The notes under the pieces are model-generated. The model made no database searches. It was not told the origin of the DNA and saw nothing but the letters and a program-made list of their open reading frames with translations. The position numbers were made by a program, and so were the translations under genes. Shown piece after piece: positions 33,741 to 40,723 of a stretch of 41,595 bases of DNA (the stretch's first letter is position 1; every line of letters starts with the position of its first letter). This stretch comes from Alphaproteobacteria bacterium 65-37. GTDB lineage: Bacteria; Pseudomonadota; Alphaproteobacteria; Reyranellales; Reyranellaceae. The stretch lies in the NCBI GenBank assembly GCA_001897995.1, contig MKRV01000021.1, positions 1 through 41,595 of the forward strand. Reading direction: 5' to 3'.

Positions 33741-34774
33741 TTCGGCACCGTCGCCGCCGCGGCCCGGCCATAGGGGTTGAGATCGTTGGTGTAGAGGTCG
33801 GAGGCCTTGAGCTGGCCCGGTTTCAGCAGGCCATCCTTGACCAGCCAGTCGATCCAGACCTGCAGCTCGCCGTCGGTGATGCGGCCGCCCTGCCCGGCCA
33901 CGCCCGTGCTCTGCCAGTACTTGATCGACGAGGCATCCTCGTTGCGCTTGCGCTCGGCGATGATCTTCTCGAACCGCGCGCGCACCTCGTCGGGCGGCGA
34001 GGCGCGCGCCCATTCGATGGCCTTGGCCGTGCCTTCGATCAGCTTGCGCGCGGTGTTGGGATTGTCGCGGATGAACTTGTCGCGCAGGACGTAGGCTCCT
34101 CCGGTGAAGTTGCCGAACAGATCCTTGTCGGAGAACAGCTTGCGCAGGCCGCCGCGCTCCAACGCCTTGTCACGCAGCACGCCCGCCAGGGTCGTGACGT
34201 CGACCTGCCCCTGCCGCAGCGCCTGCTCGCCGGTGACCGGCGGCACGACCACCAGGGTCACCTTCTTGATTTCTTCCGGCGTCAGCCCGCCGCGCGCCAG
34301 GTATTCGCGCAACACGAACTCGAGATGGGCGCCCAGCGTGTTGACCGCGACCTTCTTGCCGATCAGGTCGCGCGGGCCACGGATCGGGCTGTCCTCCTTG
34401 ACGAAGTAGCCCTGCCAGGTGTGATCGTCCGAGCCGTAGTAGCCGATCACCGCCTTGACCGGTGCCTTGCTGGCGATCAGCTTGATGATTGCCCCGTAGA
34501 ACGCGCCGCCGATGTCGATGTCGCCGGTCGCCACGGTCTGGATGTCCTGCGGACCGCTGATCGTGTTGCCGATCCATTTCAGCTTGAGCGGCGCCAGATA
34601 GCCCAGATCCTCCGCCAGCTCGGGGAAGGTGACCTGCCCGGCCCATCCCTGGTAGCGCACTTCTGCTTTCTCCAAGGACTGGGCAACAGCGGCACCGGCC
34701 AGCAGGACGACGGCGAATGCCACGAATAGGGGTGCTGCGAGCAGGCCCCGCAGCCTGTGACCCGGGCGTCTCAC
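33737..34774 (-). CDS. ABC transporter substrate-binding protein, NitT/TauT (NMT1/TauA-like)
   Basis: A 345-aa exported protein. The signal is RRPGHRLRGLLAAPLFVAFA with cleavage near AVAQS. The mature part has the SsuA/THI5-like pattern: EVRYQGWAGQVTFPELAEDL, TGDIDIGGAFYGAIIKLIA, GPRDLIGKKVAVNTLGAHL and a C-terminal helical region. It binds the substrate in the periplasm and delivers it to the TauBC-like pair. The start overlaps the dioxygenase stop (ATGA), and its own stop overlaps the ATPase start. The ligand cannot be read from sequence; the dioxygenase next to it makes taurine or another sulfonate the first guess. Confidence 0.93.
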   Translation of the reverse strand: MRRPGHRLRGLLAAPLFVAFAVVLLAGAAVAQSLEKAEVRYQGWAGQVTFPELAEDLGYLAPLKLKWIGNTISGPQDIQTVATGDIDIGGAFYGAIIKLIASKAPVKAVIGYYGSDDHTWQGYFVKEDSPIRGPRDLIGKKVAVNTLGAHLEFVLREYLARGGLTPEEIKKVTLVVVPPVTGEQALRQGQVDVTTLAGVLRDKALERGGLRKLFSDKDLFGNFTGGAYVLRDKFIRDNPNTARKLIEGTAKAIEWARASPPDEVRARFEKIIAERKRNEDASSIKYWQSTGVAGQGGRITDGELQVWIDWLVKDGLLKPGQLKASDLYTNDLNPYGRAAAATVPK

Positions 34775-35733
34775 TTGGCGACCTTCTTGCGCAGGATGCT
34801 ACGCTGACCGTCGATGCTCTTCGGCACGTCGCCGTCCACGGTGGCGCGATGGACCACCCGCTTCTGGTTGCCGTAGTCGTTCACCGCATAGTGCTGGGTG
34901 GCGCGGTTGTCCCAGATCACGACGTCGCCGGCCTGCCAGCCCCAGCGCACGGTGTTCTCCGGCGCTGTGATGTGCGACTGGAAGAGATCGAACAGCTTCT
35001 GGCTGTCGCCCTTGTTGAGGCCGACGAAGCGCTGCACGAAGTTGCCGAGCAGCAAGGCATGCTCGCCGGTCTCCGGGTGCACCTGCACCACGGGATGCTC
35101 GGTTTCGTAGACCGTTCCGGTGAAGACCTCGTCGAAATGCTTGCGGTCGGCATCAGTGGCGCGTGACTTCACGGCATAGTCGTAGGCGTTGCTGTGCACG
35201 GCCCACAGGCTGCCGGCAAGCTGCCGCAGCGGCGCCGGCAGGTCCTCGTAAGCCGAGACCGTATTGGCAAACACCGTGTCGCCACCGAACTCGGGAATCA
35301 CCACGCCGCGCAGGACCGAGAATTTGGGATGGGCGTCGACGAACGTGACGTCGGTGTGCCACTGATCGGCCCGCCCGCCGCCGCGGCTGGCGTCGAGCTC
35401 GAGGATCGACGCCGTACCCTTCAGGGCACCGATCGTGGGATGCGGCACGAGATCGCCCAGACGTCGAGCGAAACGCTCCTGCTCGGCATCGTCGAGATGA
35501 TGCTGTCCGCGAAAGAAGACCACCTTGTGACGCAGCAGCAGGCGATGGATGGCCTCGATGGCGGCATCGGGCAGATCGCCGCCCAGGGCGACGTTGCGGA
35601 TCTCGGCGCCCAGACGGCCGGCCCGCCGCACCACATCGGCTTCGGAAATGAAGAAATCGGTCGTGGCGGCTGCCGCGATCGCCGCATGGGCGGCGGCAGA
35701 GGAGGTGGACGCGGCGGCGGCTGATTGAGTCAT
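34771..35733 (-). CDS. TauD/TfdA-family Fe(II)/2-oxoglutarate dioxygenase
   Basis: A 320-aa dioxygenase. Iron ligands are His126 and Asp128 (QWHTDVTF) and His281 (ATQHYAVNDYG); the 2-oxoglutarate-binding arginine is Arg292 or Arg296 in QKRVVHRATVDGD. The TauD family oxidises taurine, alkanesulfonates, or 2,4-D-like ethers and sulfates using 2-oxoglutarate and oxygen in the cytosol. The first 25 residues are an unusual Ala/Ser/Thr-rich tail. The ATG at 35733 has GGAG 7 nt upstream; the longer frame reads through an 8-bp tandem repeat and is not coding. It heads a four-gene operon with ATGA overlaps, in the order dioxygenase, binding protein, ATPase, permease. Sulfonate cleavage is the most likely role, sulfate esters the main alternative. 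Confidence 0.92.
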   Translation of the reverse strand: MTQSAAAASTSSAAAHAAIAAAATTDFFISEADVVRRAGRLGAEIRNVALGGDLPDAAIEAIHRLLLRHKVVFFRGQHHLDDAEQERFARRLGDLVPHPTIGALKGTASILELDASRGGGRADQWHTDVTFVDAHPKFSVLRGVVIPEFGGDTVFANTVSAYEDLPAPLRQLAGSLWAVHSNAYDYAVKSRATDADRKHFDEVFTGTVYETEHPVVQVHPETGEHALLLGNFVQRFVGLNKGDSQKLFDLFQSHITAPENTVRWGWQAGDVVIWDNRATQHYAVNDYGNQKRVVHRATVDGDVPKSIDGQRSILRKKVAK

Positions 35734-35783
35734 CTCGGGCTCCTGTTGCAGTGAAGGAATGGGCGGTGGGCGATGGATCGATA

Positions 35784-35813
35784 GGTCGATGGGTCGATGG
35801 GTCGATGGGTCGA
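35784..35813. repeat. 8-bp tandem repeat GGTCGATG, about 3.75 copies
   Basis: Three perfect copies and a partial one stand in a row, with a degenerate ATCGAT-containing copy just before. The array is 51-80 bp upstream of the TauD-like start codon on the minus strand, the zone where its promoter should be. An array of this kind can change copy number by slipped-strand replication. Confidence 0.9.
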
Positions 35814-35869
35814 CACGGGACAAGGCAGCACCGTCTTCGGCCGCAAGCGCCTATGAGCGAATAACGGCG

Positions 35870-35921
35870 AGCGATTACACAGTGGTCGATTACACGGTGG
35901 TCGATTACACGGTGGTCGATT
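35870..35921. repeat. 15-bp tandem repeat, about 3.5 copies
   Basis: The unit is GTCGATTACACGGTG. The second and third copies (35885-35899, 35900-35914) are identical; the first differs at three positions or fewer, and the fourth is cut to seven bases. It lies 137-188 bp upstream of the TauD-like start. There are no spacers between units, so it is a direct tandem array, not CRISPR. Confidence 0.9.
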
Positions 35922-36099
35922 GTCGGAAGCCGAGTGGACGGGCAGAGCGCCCACTCGCGGGAGCGATCAGGGTCTACAGCGACAACAGCGAAGAGAGGCC
36001 GAACGTCCGATCATCATGCAGGAAGCATCGACCGGGCGGCGTCACCGGTAAATAGAGCGTAAAACCAAAGATTGCCCCTGCCGGCGAAGAGCGTGCTGC

Positions 36100-36115
36100 G
36101 TCGACGGGGGTCGAC
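36100..36115. repeat. Inverted repeat GTCGAC-GGGG-GTCGAC
   Basis: Two GTCGAC hexamers flank four G residues. The structure lies 53 bp beyond the stop of the minus-strand membrane-protein gene. There is no T-run on either side, so a terminator role is weak; the hexamer is itself palindromic and could arise by chance. Confidence 0.4.
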
Positions 36116-36168
36116 AGAGTGGAATCTCTTTCCGACCGCGCGAGCCGGGCTTTGGCAGGCGGTGCCCG

Positions 36169-36894
36169 CTACTTCGATGACCGCAGCTGAAAGGCGAAGA
36201 GGAAGATCGACAGAGCGACGGCCAGATAGGTCAAGGCGCTTGCGACGCGCTGCCGACGCCGTTCGTATCCTTCGAGCGTCTCGGCGAGCGTATTGAGACG
36301 CGCCTGGTCGCGGGTGATCCTCGACAAGGCGTCCGCGACCACCTTGTTCTCGAAATCGGTCAGCCGCTGGACCGTCTCCGGACTGTCGTAGCCTTGTGCA
36401 ACGATCTCTTCGTAGGGCTTCAGCGTGGCTTGCCATCGCTCGGGATAGACGATGGCGGCAGCACGCCGCAGTGCGCCGATCGAGGTCGAGTTCGCGCGAT
36501 AGAGATTGTCTCCGAGATATCTGAGCTTTGTGTCCGCCGAAACGGCGGCCATCAGCAGGGCGAACGTGCCACGGCTGAGTTCGTTGGCCTGGAACAGTGC
36601 GACGAACCGCTCGAGATCGGCCATGTCGGTCCTGAGACCCGCCATCTCGGTTTTCACCGGCTGCTGCGCATCGTCGAAGCGCGCGTAGACGAAGTTGGAG
36701 CTGAACCACGAGCCGATCGACGGCGAGGCGAGCAGCAGGGCGATCAGGAAGCGGCGCAGCATCGCCCTGCGGGCGATGCGCTTGGGATCCTCCGACAGAT
36801 CATCCTGCACGGTTTCACCCTGCTGGGCCTCGTCCAGCTTGGTCGGGGCCGGTTTGATCATGGCCGGCTTGATCAGGGCGAGCCATTTCATCAT
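36169..36894 (-). CDS. Two-helix membrane protein of unknown function
   Basis: A 241-aa protein I do not recognise. One hydrophobic segment is at about residues 46-66 (LRRFLIALLLASPSIGSWFS) and another at the C-terminus (ASALTYLAVALSIFLFAFQL). Between them lies about 150 residues of helical, partly coiled-coil sequence with many Asp/Arg pairs (MAGLRTDMADLERFVALFQ). The topology would put the middle part in the periplasm if the N-terminus is inside. The N-terminal 40 residues are cytoplasmic-looking and contain AMIKPAPTKL-like short repeats. The start overlaps the cysteine-protease stop as ATGATGA, so the two are coupled. A membrane partner for the exported protease is plausible but unproven. 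Confidence 0.8.
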   Translation of the reverse strand: MMKWLALIKPAMIKPAPTKLDEAQQGETVQDDLSEDPKRIARRAMLRRFLIALLLASPSIGSWFSSNFVYARFDDAQQPVKTEMAGLRTDMADLERFVALFQANELSRGTFALLMAAVSADTKLRYLGDNLYRANSTSIGALRRAAAIVYPERWQATLKPYEEIVAQGYDSPETVQRLTDFENKVVADALSRITRDQARLNTLAETLEGYERRRQRVASALTYLAVALSIFLFAFQLRSSK

Positions 36895-37595
36895 GTGACT
36901 GCGCGGAACCTGGCCAGGAAGCTGGTACCGTACCATTCCTGTGCCGACAGCGACCGGCGCCCTCTGCCCGGCCAAGGGTCGCGCACCACGGCTTCCTTGG
37001 GTTCGCCGGCACCATTGGGGTACCGCACGTAGCTCATGGCCGTCAGCACCATGGCGTGCCCGCCGGTGCCGATGATCAGCGGCTGATCCTGCGCCAGTTC
37101 CTGAGCTGCTTCGGCCGCTGCCGAGGGACGTCCGACGTGGAATTGGCTATCCCACAGGACATCACAGTAGGCGCGAAAGCGTCGACCGTCGTCCGTCGTC
37201 CAGTCGCGGCTGGTGGCGGCGGCGATTGCGGGGCCGTGCGCGGGCAAATTGACGATCCGACCATAGGTCGCCTCGACGATACGGCGCTGATCGACGACGA
37301 AGCCGTGGAAGGCGAAGACGGCGCTGATGCAGGCCGCCCAGCACCACTGGCTGTTCCATTGACTGGCCGAGACGCTGCGCATGCGGTTGTCGATGCCTGC
37401 CTGGCAGTACTCCGTGCCGTAGGGGTCGGCCCGTACGCAGTGAAGTGCAGCCTGAGCCGGCCGGGAGGGCAATACCGGGCCCGTCAGCGCCGCGGCGGCA
37501 GCGACCATCATCGCCCGCCGTCCGGTCGCTCTTCCGGCGCGCCTTCCGCTTCCTTTTCCGATCGACAGGGGTGCCTGCTCGCCACACCTCGACAT
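36891..37595 (-). CDS. Exported papain-like (C39-like) cysteine protease
   Basis: A 234-aa protein. The N-terminus GRRAMMVAAAAALTGPVLPS, ending PAQA-A near residue 49, is an export signal with a twin-arginine look. The mature part is a papain-fold peptidase: Cys85 in SQWCWAACIS, His180 in GTGGHAMVLTAMSYV and Asp206 in VRDPWPG form the likely triad. Several further cysteines (53, 64, 89, 144) could form disulfides in the periplasm. The chosen start MSRCGEQ at 37595 has a G-rich ribosome site directly before it; the frame opens earlier without family resemblance. It overlaps the following membrane-protein gene by 4 bp. Its natural substrate is unknown. No bacteriocin or ABC gene is nearby, so a C39 leader-peptidase role is unlikely. 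Confidence 0.87.
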   Translation of the reverse strand: MSRCGEQAPLSIGKGSGRRAGRATGRRAMMVAAAAALTGPVLPSRPAQAALHCVRADPYGTEYCQAGIDNRMRSVSASQWNSQWCWAACISAVFAFHGFVVDQRRIVEATYGRIVNLPAHGPAIAAATSRDWTTDDGRRFRAYCDVLWDSQFHVGRPSAAAEAAQELAQDQPLIIGTGGHAMVLTAMSYVRYPNGAGEPKEAVVRDPWPGRGRRSLSAQEWYGTSFLARFRAVT

Positions 37596-37787
37596 CGGCC
37601 CCCCTCTCCGTTTGTCCCCACCCTCAGCCATTCTCCCAGAACAATACAATCGGGCCGCCAACGCAAGATTGTGATCTTTCAGGCGGGTTCCCTCCACCTT
37701 CGGCCTTGGCGCCTGCCGGACAACATGCCTACCGTGCGGCGTCGACGTGCTGGCCGACGGCCAACGCCATTCCCTCGAGGAGACAGC

Positions 37788-38777
37788 ATGGTCCATCTGC
37801 CGCGCCGCCAGGCACTTATGATCATCGGCGCTGTCGCTGCATCCGGCACCCTTCCGGCTGCCGCACAAGGCGCTCCCTTCCCGTCGCGTCCCCTCAGGAT
37901 CATCGTGCCGCATGCGCCCGGCGGCAACTCCGATACGTTCGGCCGCATCCTGGCGCAGAAGCTTTCGGAAAGGATCGACCAGCAGGTCGTGGTCGAGAAC
38001 CGACCCGGTGCCGGTGGCACGCTGGGCAGTGCGCTGGTGTCCAAGGCACCGCCCGACGGCTACACCCTGCTGGTTGCCGACAACGGCACGCACGCCGTCG
38101 CGCCCACGCTCTATGGCACGAAGCTTTCCTACGATGTCTTCAAGGATTTCACCCCGATCACTCTGGCCGCAACCTTCCCGACCGTGATCATGATCCATCC
38201 GACGGTCCCGGCCCAAAATGCCAAGGAATTCGTCGCACTGGCGAAGAGCCAACCGGGCAAACTCACCTACTCTTCAGCCGGTACCGGCAACGGCTCGCAC
38301 CTGACCGTGGAGCTGTTCCGCGCGGCGGCGGGCGGCCTCGACATGGTGCATGTCCCCTACAAGGGCGGGGCTCCGGCGGTGCAGGCGCTGTTGTCCGGCG
38401 AGGTGCAGCTGTCGTCGGTGAGCGTCAACACGGCTCTGCCGCACATCCAGGCCGGCAAGGTGCGGGCCTTGGGTGTGGCCTCGTTGAAACGCTCGCCGGT
38501 ACTGCCCGACGTGCCGACCTTCGCCGAGAACGGCATTGCCTTCGAAGGCGACAGCTGGCTTGCCATCATGGGCCCGCCCGGCATGCCGGCCGATATTGCC
38601 GCGAAGCTCAACCAGGAGATCGCCGCCACCTTGCGCCAGCCCGAGACGCAGGAGCGTCTCGCCAGGATCGGCCTAGAAGTCGTGGCCTCACCGCAGGGCG
38701 GGCTCACCGACGTGCTGCAGCGCGACGTGCCCAAGTGGGGCAAGGCGGTCAAGGATTCCGGGGCCGTCGCCGACTAG
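37788..38777 (+). CDS. TctC (Bug-family) tripartite tricarboxylate transporter receptor, orphan
   Basis: A 329-aa exported solute-binding protein. The signal VHLPRRQALMIIGAVAASGT has a twin-arginine look, with cleavage near AAAQG. The mature protein opens FPSRPLRIIVPHAPGGNSDT and carries ENRPGAGGTLGSALVSKAPPDGYTLL-type wording, SSAGTGNGSHLTVELF and VPYKGGAPAVQALLSGEV, all hallmarks of the Bug family. GAGGAG lies 6 nt before the ATG. No TctA or TctB membrane subunits are nearby, so it must work with a distant one or act as a sensor, as orphan Bug proteins are thought to do. The ligand is probably a carboxylic acid. It is divergent from the cysteine protease. Confidence 0.94.
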   Translation: MVHLPRRQALMIIGAVAASGTLPAAAQGAPFPSRPLRIIVPHAPGGNSDTFGRILAQKLSERIDQQVVVENRPGAGGTLGSALVSKAPPDGYTLLVADNGTHAVAPTLYGTKLSYDVFKDFTPITLAATFPTVIMIHPTVPAQNAKEFVALAKSQPGKLTYSSAGTGNGSHLTVELFRAAAGGLDMVHVPYKGGAPAVQALLSGEVQLSSVSVNTALPHIQAGKVRALGVASLKRSPVLPDVPTFAENGIAFEGDSWLAIMGPPGMPADIAAKLNQEIAATLRQPETQERLARIGLEVVASPQGGLTDVLQRDVPKWGKAVKDSGAVAD

Positions 38778-38977
38778 CGTCGGAGCTTGGCGAAACGTCA
38801 TGGACAATCGGTGGCTCGGTCGGCGCGCACTGGGTCCACGAAACATCACAGGAGAATCCGCACCTTCTGTCGCGAAATGCGAAAGCGCACGCTCTGCTTG
38901 CGACTAGATTGCCGCCCGACGCCACGTCACCCCACCAGGCCACGCGGCCGATCCGGACATCGAAGCAGGAGTAGACC

Positions 38978-39892
38978 TTGGCACGAGAGGGTGTGTCGCG
39001 CCTGATCATGGTCGGCACCTTGGGCGTTCTTGCCGGCATCGGCGCCTTCGAACGGTCGGCGGCCGCTCAGCAGACAGGTGCGGAGATTTCCTCTGCCGCC
39101 GAAACGGTCGATCCCTGGCGTTTCGAGGCGGCAAGCTATGGCTGGCTGATGAGTGCATCCGGCTCCATGACGGCCAAGGGCCAGGTCGTGGCTGTCGACG
39201 CGAGCTTCATCCAGCTGCTGCAGAAGAGCGATTCGCTGATCGGCTACATGGGGTACTTCGAGGCGGGCAAAGGCCGCGTCGGCTTCTATGCCGACCTGGT
39301 CTTCTCCAAGCTCGGCTTCACGAACACGACGGCGAACTATCGCAACCCCGTTGCCGGACTGAAACTCAGCACCACGGCAAATGCCGCCCTGACCTATTCG
39401 ATGACGATCATCGAGACCGGTGGTCTGTACGAGCTGCATCGCTGGGCCGGACCCGAAGGATCCTCCATCGCGCTGGATGGCCTGCTGGGCTTTCGCATCT
39501 GGAATCAGTCGGTAGACGCCAACTACGACGTGTTGGGCACGGTCGATTTCAGCCGACTAGGGTTCCAGCGCGGCATCGGCTTTTCGACGGCCGGGACAGG
39601 CAACCTGACTTGGGTCGATCCCGTCGTCGGGCTGCGTTTGCGCCATCAGTTCACGCCGGCGCAAAAGATCGTGCTGCGCGGCGACATCGGCGGTTTCGGC
39701 TTTCAGAGTTCGCTCACCTGGCAAGCCTCGGCGCTCTACAGCTACGCGTGGCAGTTCCCGGGCTATCAGCTCGTCGCCGGCGTGGGATATCGCGCGCTCG
39801 GCGTCAACTACTCGACCGGCTCGGGCAATGCGCTGAGTGCCGTCGACATGGTGCTGCACGGCCCGATCATCGGTGCCGCGATTCGGTTCTAG
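38978..39892 (+). CDS. Outer-membrane beta-barrel protein, TTG start
   Basis: A 304-aa protein. The signal (SRLIMVGTLGVLAGIGAFER) ends near AAAQQ. The mature chain has alternating amphipathic strands and closes with ...GPIIGAAIRF, a C-terminal Phe strand as recognised by the BAM complex. Segments such as GRVGFYADLVFSKLGF and IVLRGDIGGFGFQSSLTW resemble barrel strands of small outer-membrane porin-like proteins. The likely start is TTG at 38978, preceded by AGGAG at 7 nt; the next ATG (38978+30) would remove the signal's basic start. Function is unknown; it stands alone between the TctC receptor and the Crp-like regulator. Confidence 0.85.
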   Translation: MAREGVSRLIMVGTLGVLAGIGAFERSAAAQQTGAEISSAAETVDPWRFEAASYGWLMSASGSMTAKGQVVAVDASFIQLLQKSDSLIGYMGYFEAGKGRVGFYADLVFSKLGFTNTTANYRNPVAGLKLSTTANAALTYSMTIIETGGLYELHRWAGPEGSSIALDGLLGFRIWNQSVDANYDVLGTVDFSRLGFQRGIGFSTAGTGNLTWVDPVVGLRLRHQFTPAQKIVLRGDIGGFGFQSSLTWQASALYSYAWQFPGYQLVAGVGYRALGVNYSTGSGNALSAVDMVLHGPIIGAAIRF

Positions 39893-39967
39893 GCGTCTCC
39901 TTTCAGGAACCGGAAAATCACCTCCGACGTCGTGGGGACTATCCACCGCGCCCATTCGATCGACTGA

Positions 39968-39986
39968 GACCGGCGCCGCGCCGGTC
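39968..39986 (+). terminator. Possible weak terminator hairpin after the barrel gene
   Basis: GACCGGC (39968-39974) pairs with GCCGGTC (39980-39986) around a 5-nt loop. It lies 76 bp after the barrel gene's stop and before the Crp-like gene. Only two T residues follow, so it would be a weak terminator or simply a stem in the leader of the next gene. Confidence 0.35.
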
Positions 39987-40048
39987 TTGTGCCGGCTGCC
40001 GTAAATGACCAGACTGCCGGCGGGCCATGGCCCTACGGTGCCGCGGAA

Positions 40049-40723
40049 ATGACGCCACAGGACTTGCTCCGTCTTCATCCTTTCTTCACGGCACTGTCGC
40101 TGCCGGATGCGCAGGAACTGTTGAAGCGTACGCACAGCCGGCACGTTCCGGCGGGGCAGATCCTTTTCCAGGAAGGCGATGCCGGCGACGGCCTTTACGG
40201 CATCCTGACGGGCCGCGTCGCGTTCACCGTCGACTCCGCCAGCGGCAAAGGGCTGATCCTCAACGTCCTTGGTCCCGGGGAATTCTTCGGCGAAATCGCC
40301 CTGCTGGACGGCAAGGGACGCACGGCGACCGCCGCGGCCCGCGATGCCTGCCACCTGCTGTTCATCGGGCGCAGCGAGTTCATGGCTTTTTTTGCACAAA
40401 GGCCCGAGGCGATGTCGCGCATCATCGAGCTTTTGTGTGCGCGGCTGCGGCGATCCACCGAATACATTGCCGATACGGCTTTCCTGGATCTTTCCAGGAG
40501 ACTGGCCAAGCAGCTGGTCAGCCTGTCGCCTGACGACGGGTCGTCGCCGGAGACCGCACTTCGCATCTCCCACGCCGAGCTTGCCGCGATGCTCGGCGTG
40601 TCGCGCGAGCGGGTAAGCCTGCAACTGGCCGCATGGAGCGACAAAGGCATCCTCGGCCAGGGACGGGGCCATCTCGTCGTCCGGGACCGCCAGGCGCTCC
40701 AGAAACTGGTTGCCAATGGCTGA
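40049..40723 (+). CDS. Crp/Fnr-family transcriptional regulator
   Basis: A 224-aa regulator. The cyclic-nucleotide domain shows VPAGQILFQEGDAGDGLYG and the phosphate-binding cassette GEFFGEIALLDGKGRTATAAA, where the Glu and Arg that hold cAMP are both present. The dimer helix (RPEAMSRIIELLCARLR) leads to an HTH, RISHAELAAMLGVSRERVSLQLA. No cysteine cluster for an Fnr iron-sulfur centre is seen. The frame also has GTG at 39989, which would add 20 residues; the ATG at 40049 gives the usual N-terminus. Its TGA overlaps the start of the cyclase gene (ATGGCTGA), so the cAMP source and the cAMP receptor would be made together, a feedback arrangement inferred from position. Confidence 0.9.
   Translation: MTPQDLLRLHPFFTALSLPDAQELLKRTHSRHVPAGQILFQEGDAGDGLYGILTGRVAFTVDSASGKGLILNVLGPGEFFGEIALLDGKGRTATAAARDACHLLFIGRSEFMAFFAQRPEAMSRIIELLCARLRRSTEYIADTAFLDLSRRLAKQLVSLSPDDGSSPETALRISHAELAAMLGVSRERVSLQLAAWSDKGILGQGRGHLVVRDRQALQKLVANG

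Larger units (their letters stand above)
35734..36168. other. 435-bp non-coding gap upstream of the TauD-like operon
   Basis: No convincing gene is seen; the short open frames here read through simple repeats and match nothing. The gap must hold the promoter of the minus-strand dioxygenase operon. It contains an 8-bp tandem array (35784-35813), a 15-bp tandem array (35870-35921) and a GTCGAC-GGGG-GTCGAC inverted repeat at 36100-36115. It also follows the stop of the membrane-protein gene that ends at 36169. Confidence 0.7.

Noticed and set aside
35315-35332. A partial match (GAATTTGGGA) to the 18-bp block of the 70-bp elements
   Set aside because: It lies inside the TauD-like coding region, lacks the other blocks and is only 10 bases long.
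35870-35921. CRISPR array
   Set aside because: The 15-bp units are directly adjacent without spacers, and there are no cas genes.
35759-36055. A 98-codon plus-strand open frame upstream of the TauD-like gene
   Set aside because: It reads mostly through the two tandem-repeat arrays, giving a repetitive product with no ribosome site or recognisable domain.
37056-37787. N-terminal extension of the TctC receptor frame by 244 codons
   Set aside because: The extension is antisense to the cysteine protease, and the ATG at 37788 has a strong ribosome site and begins an export signal.
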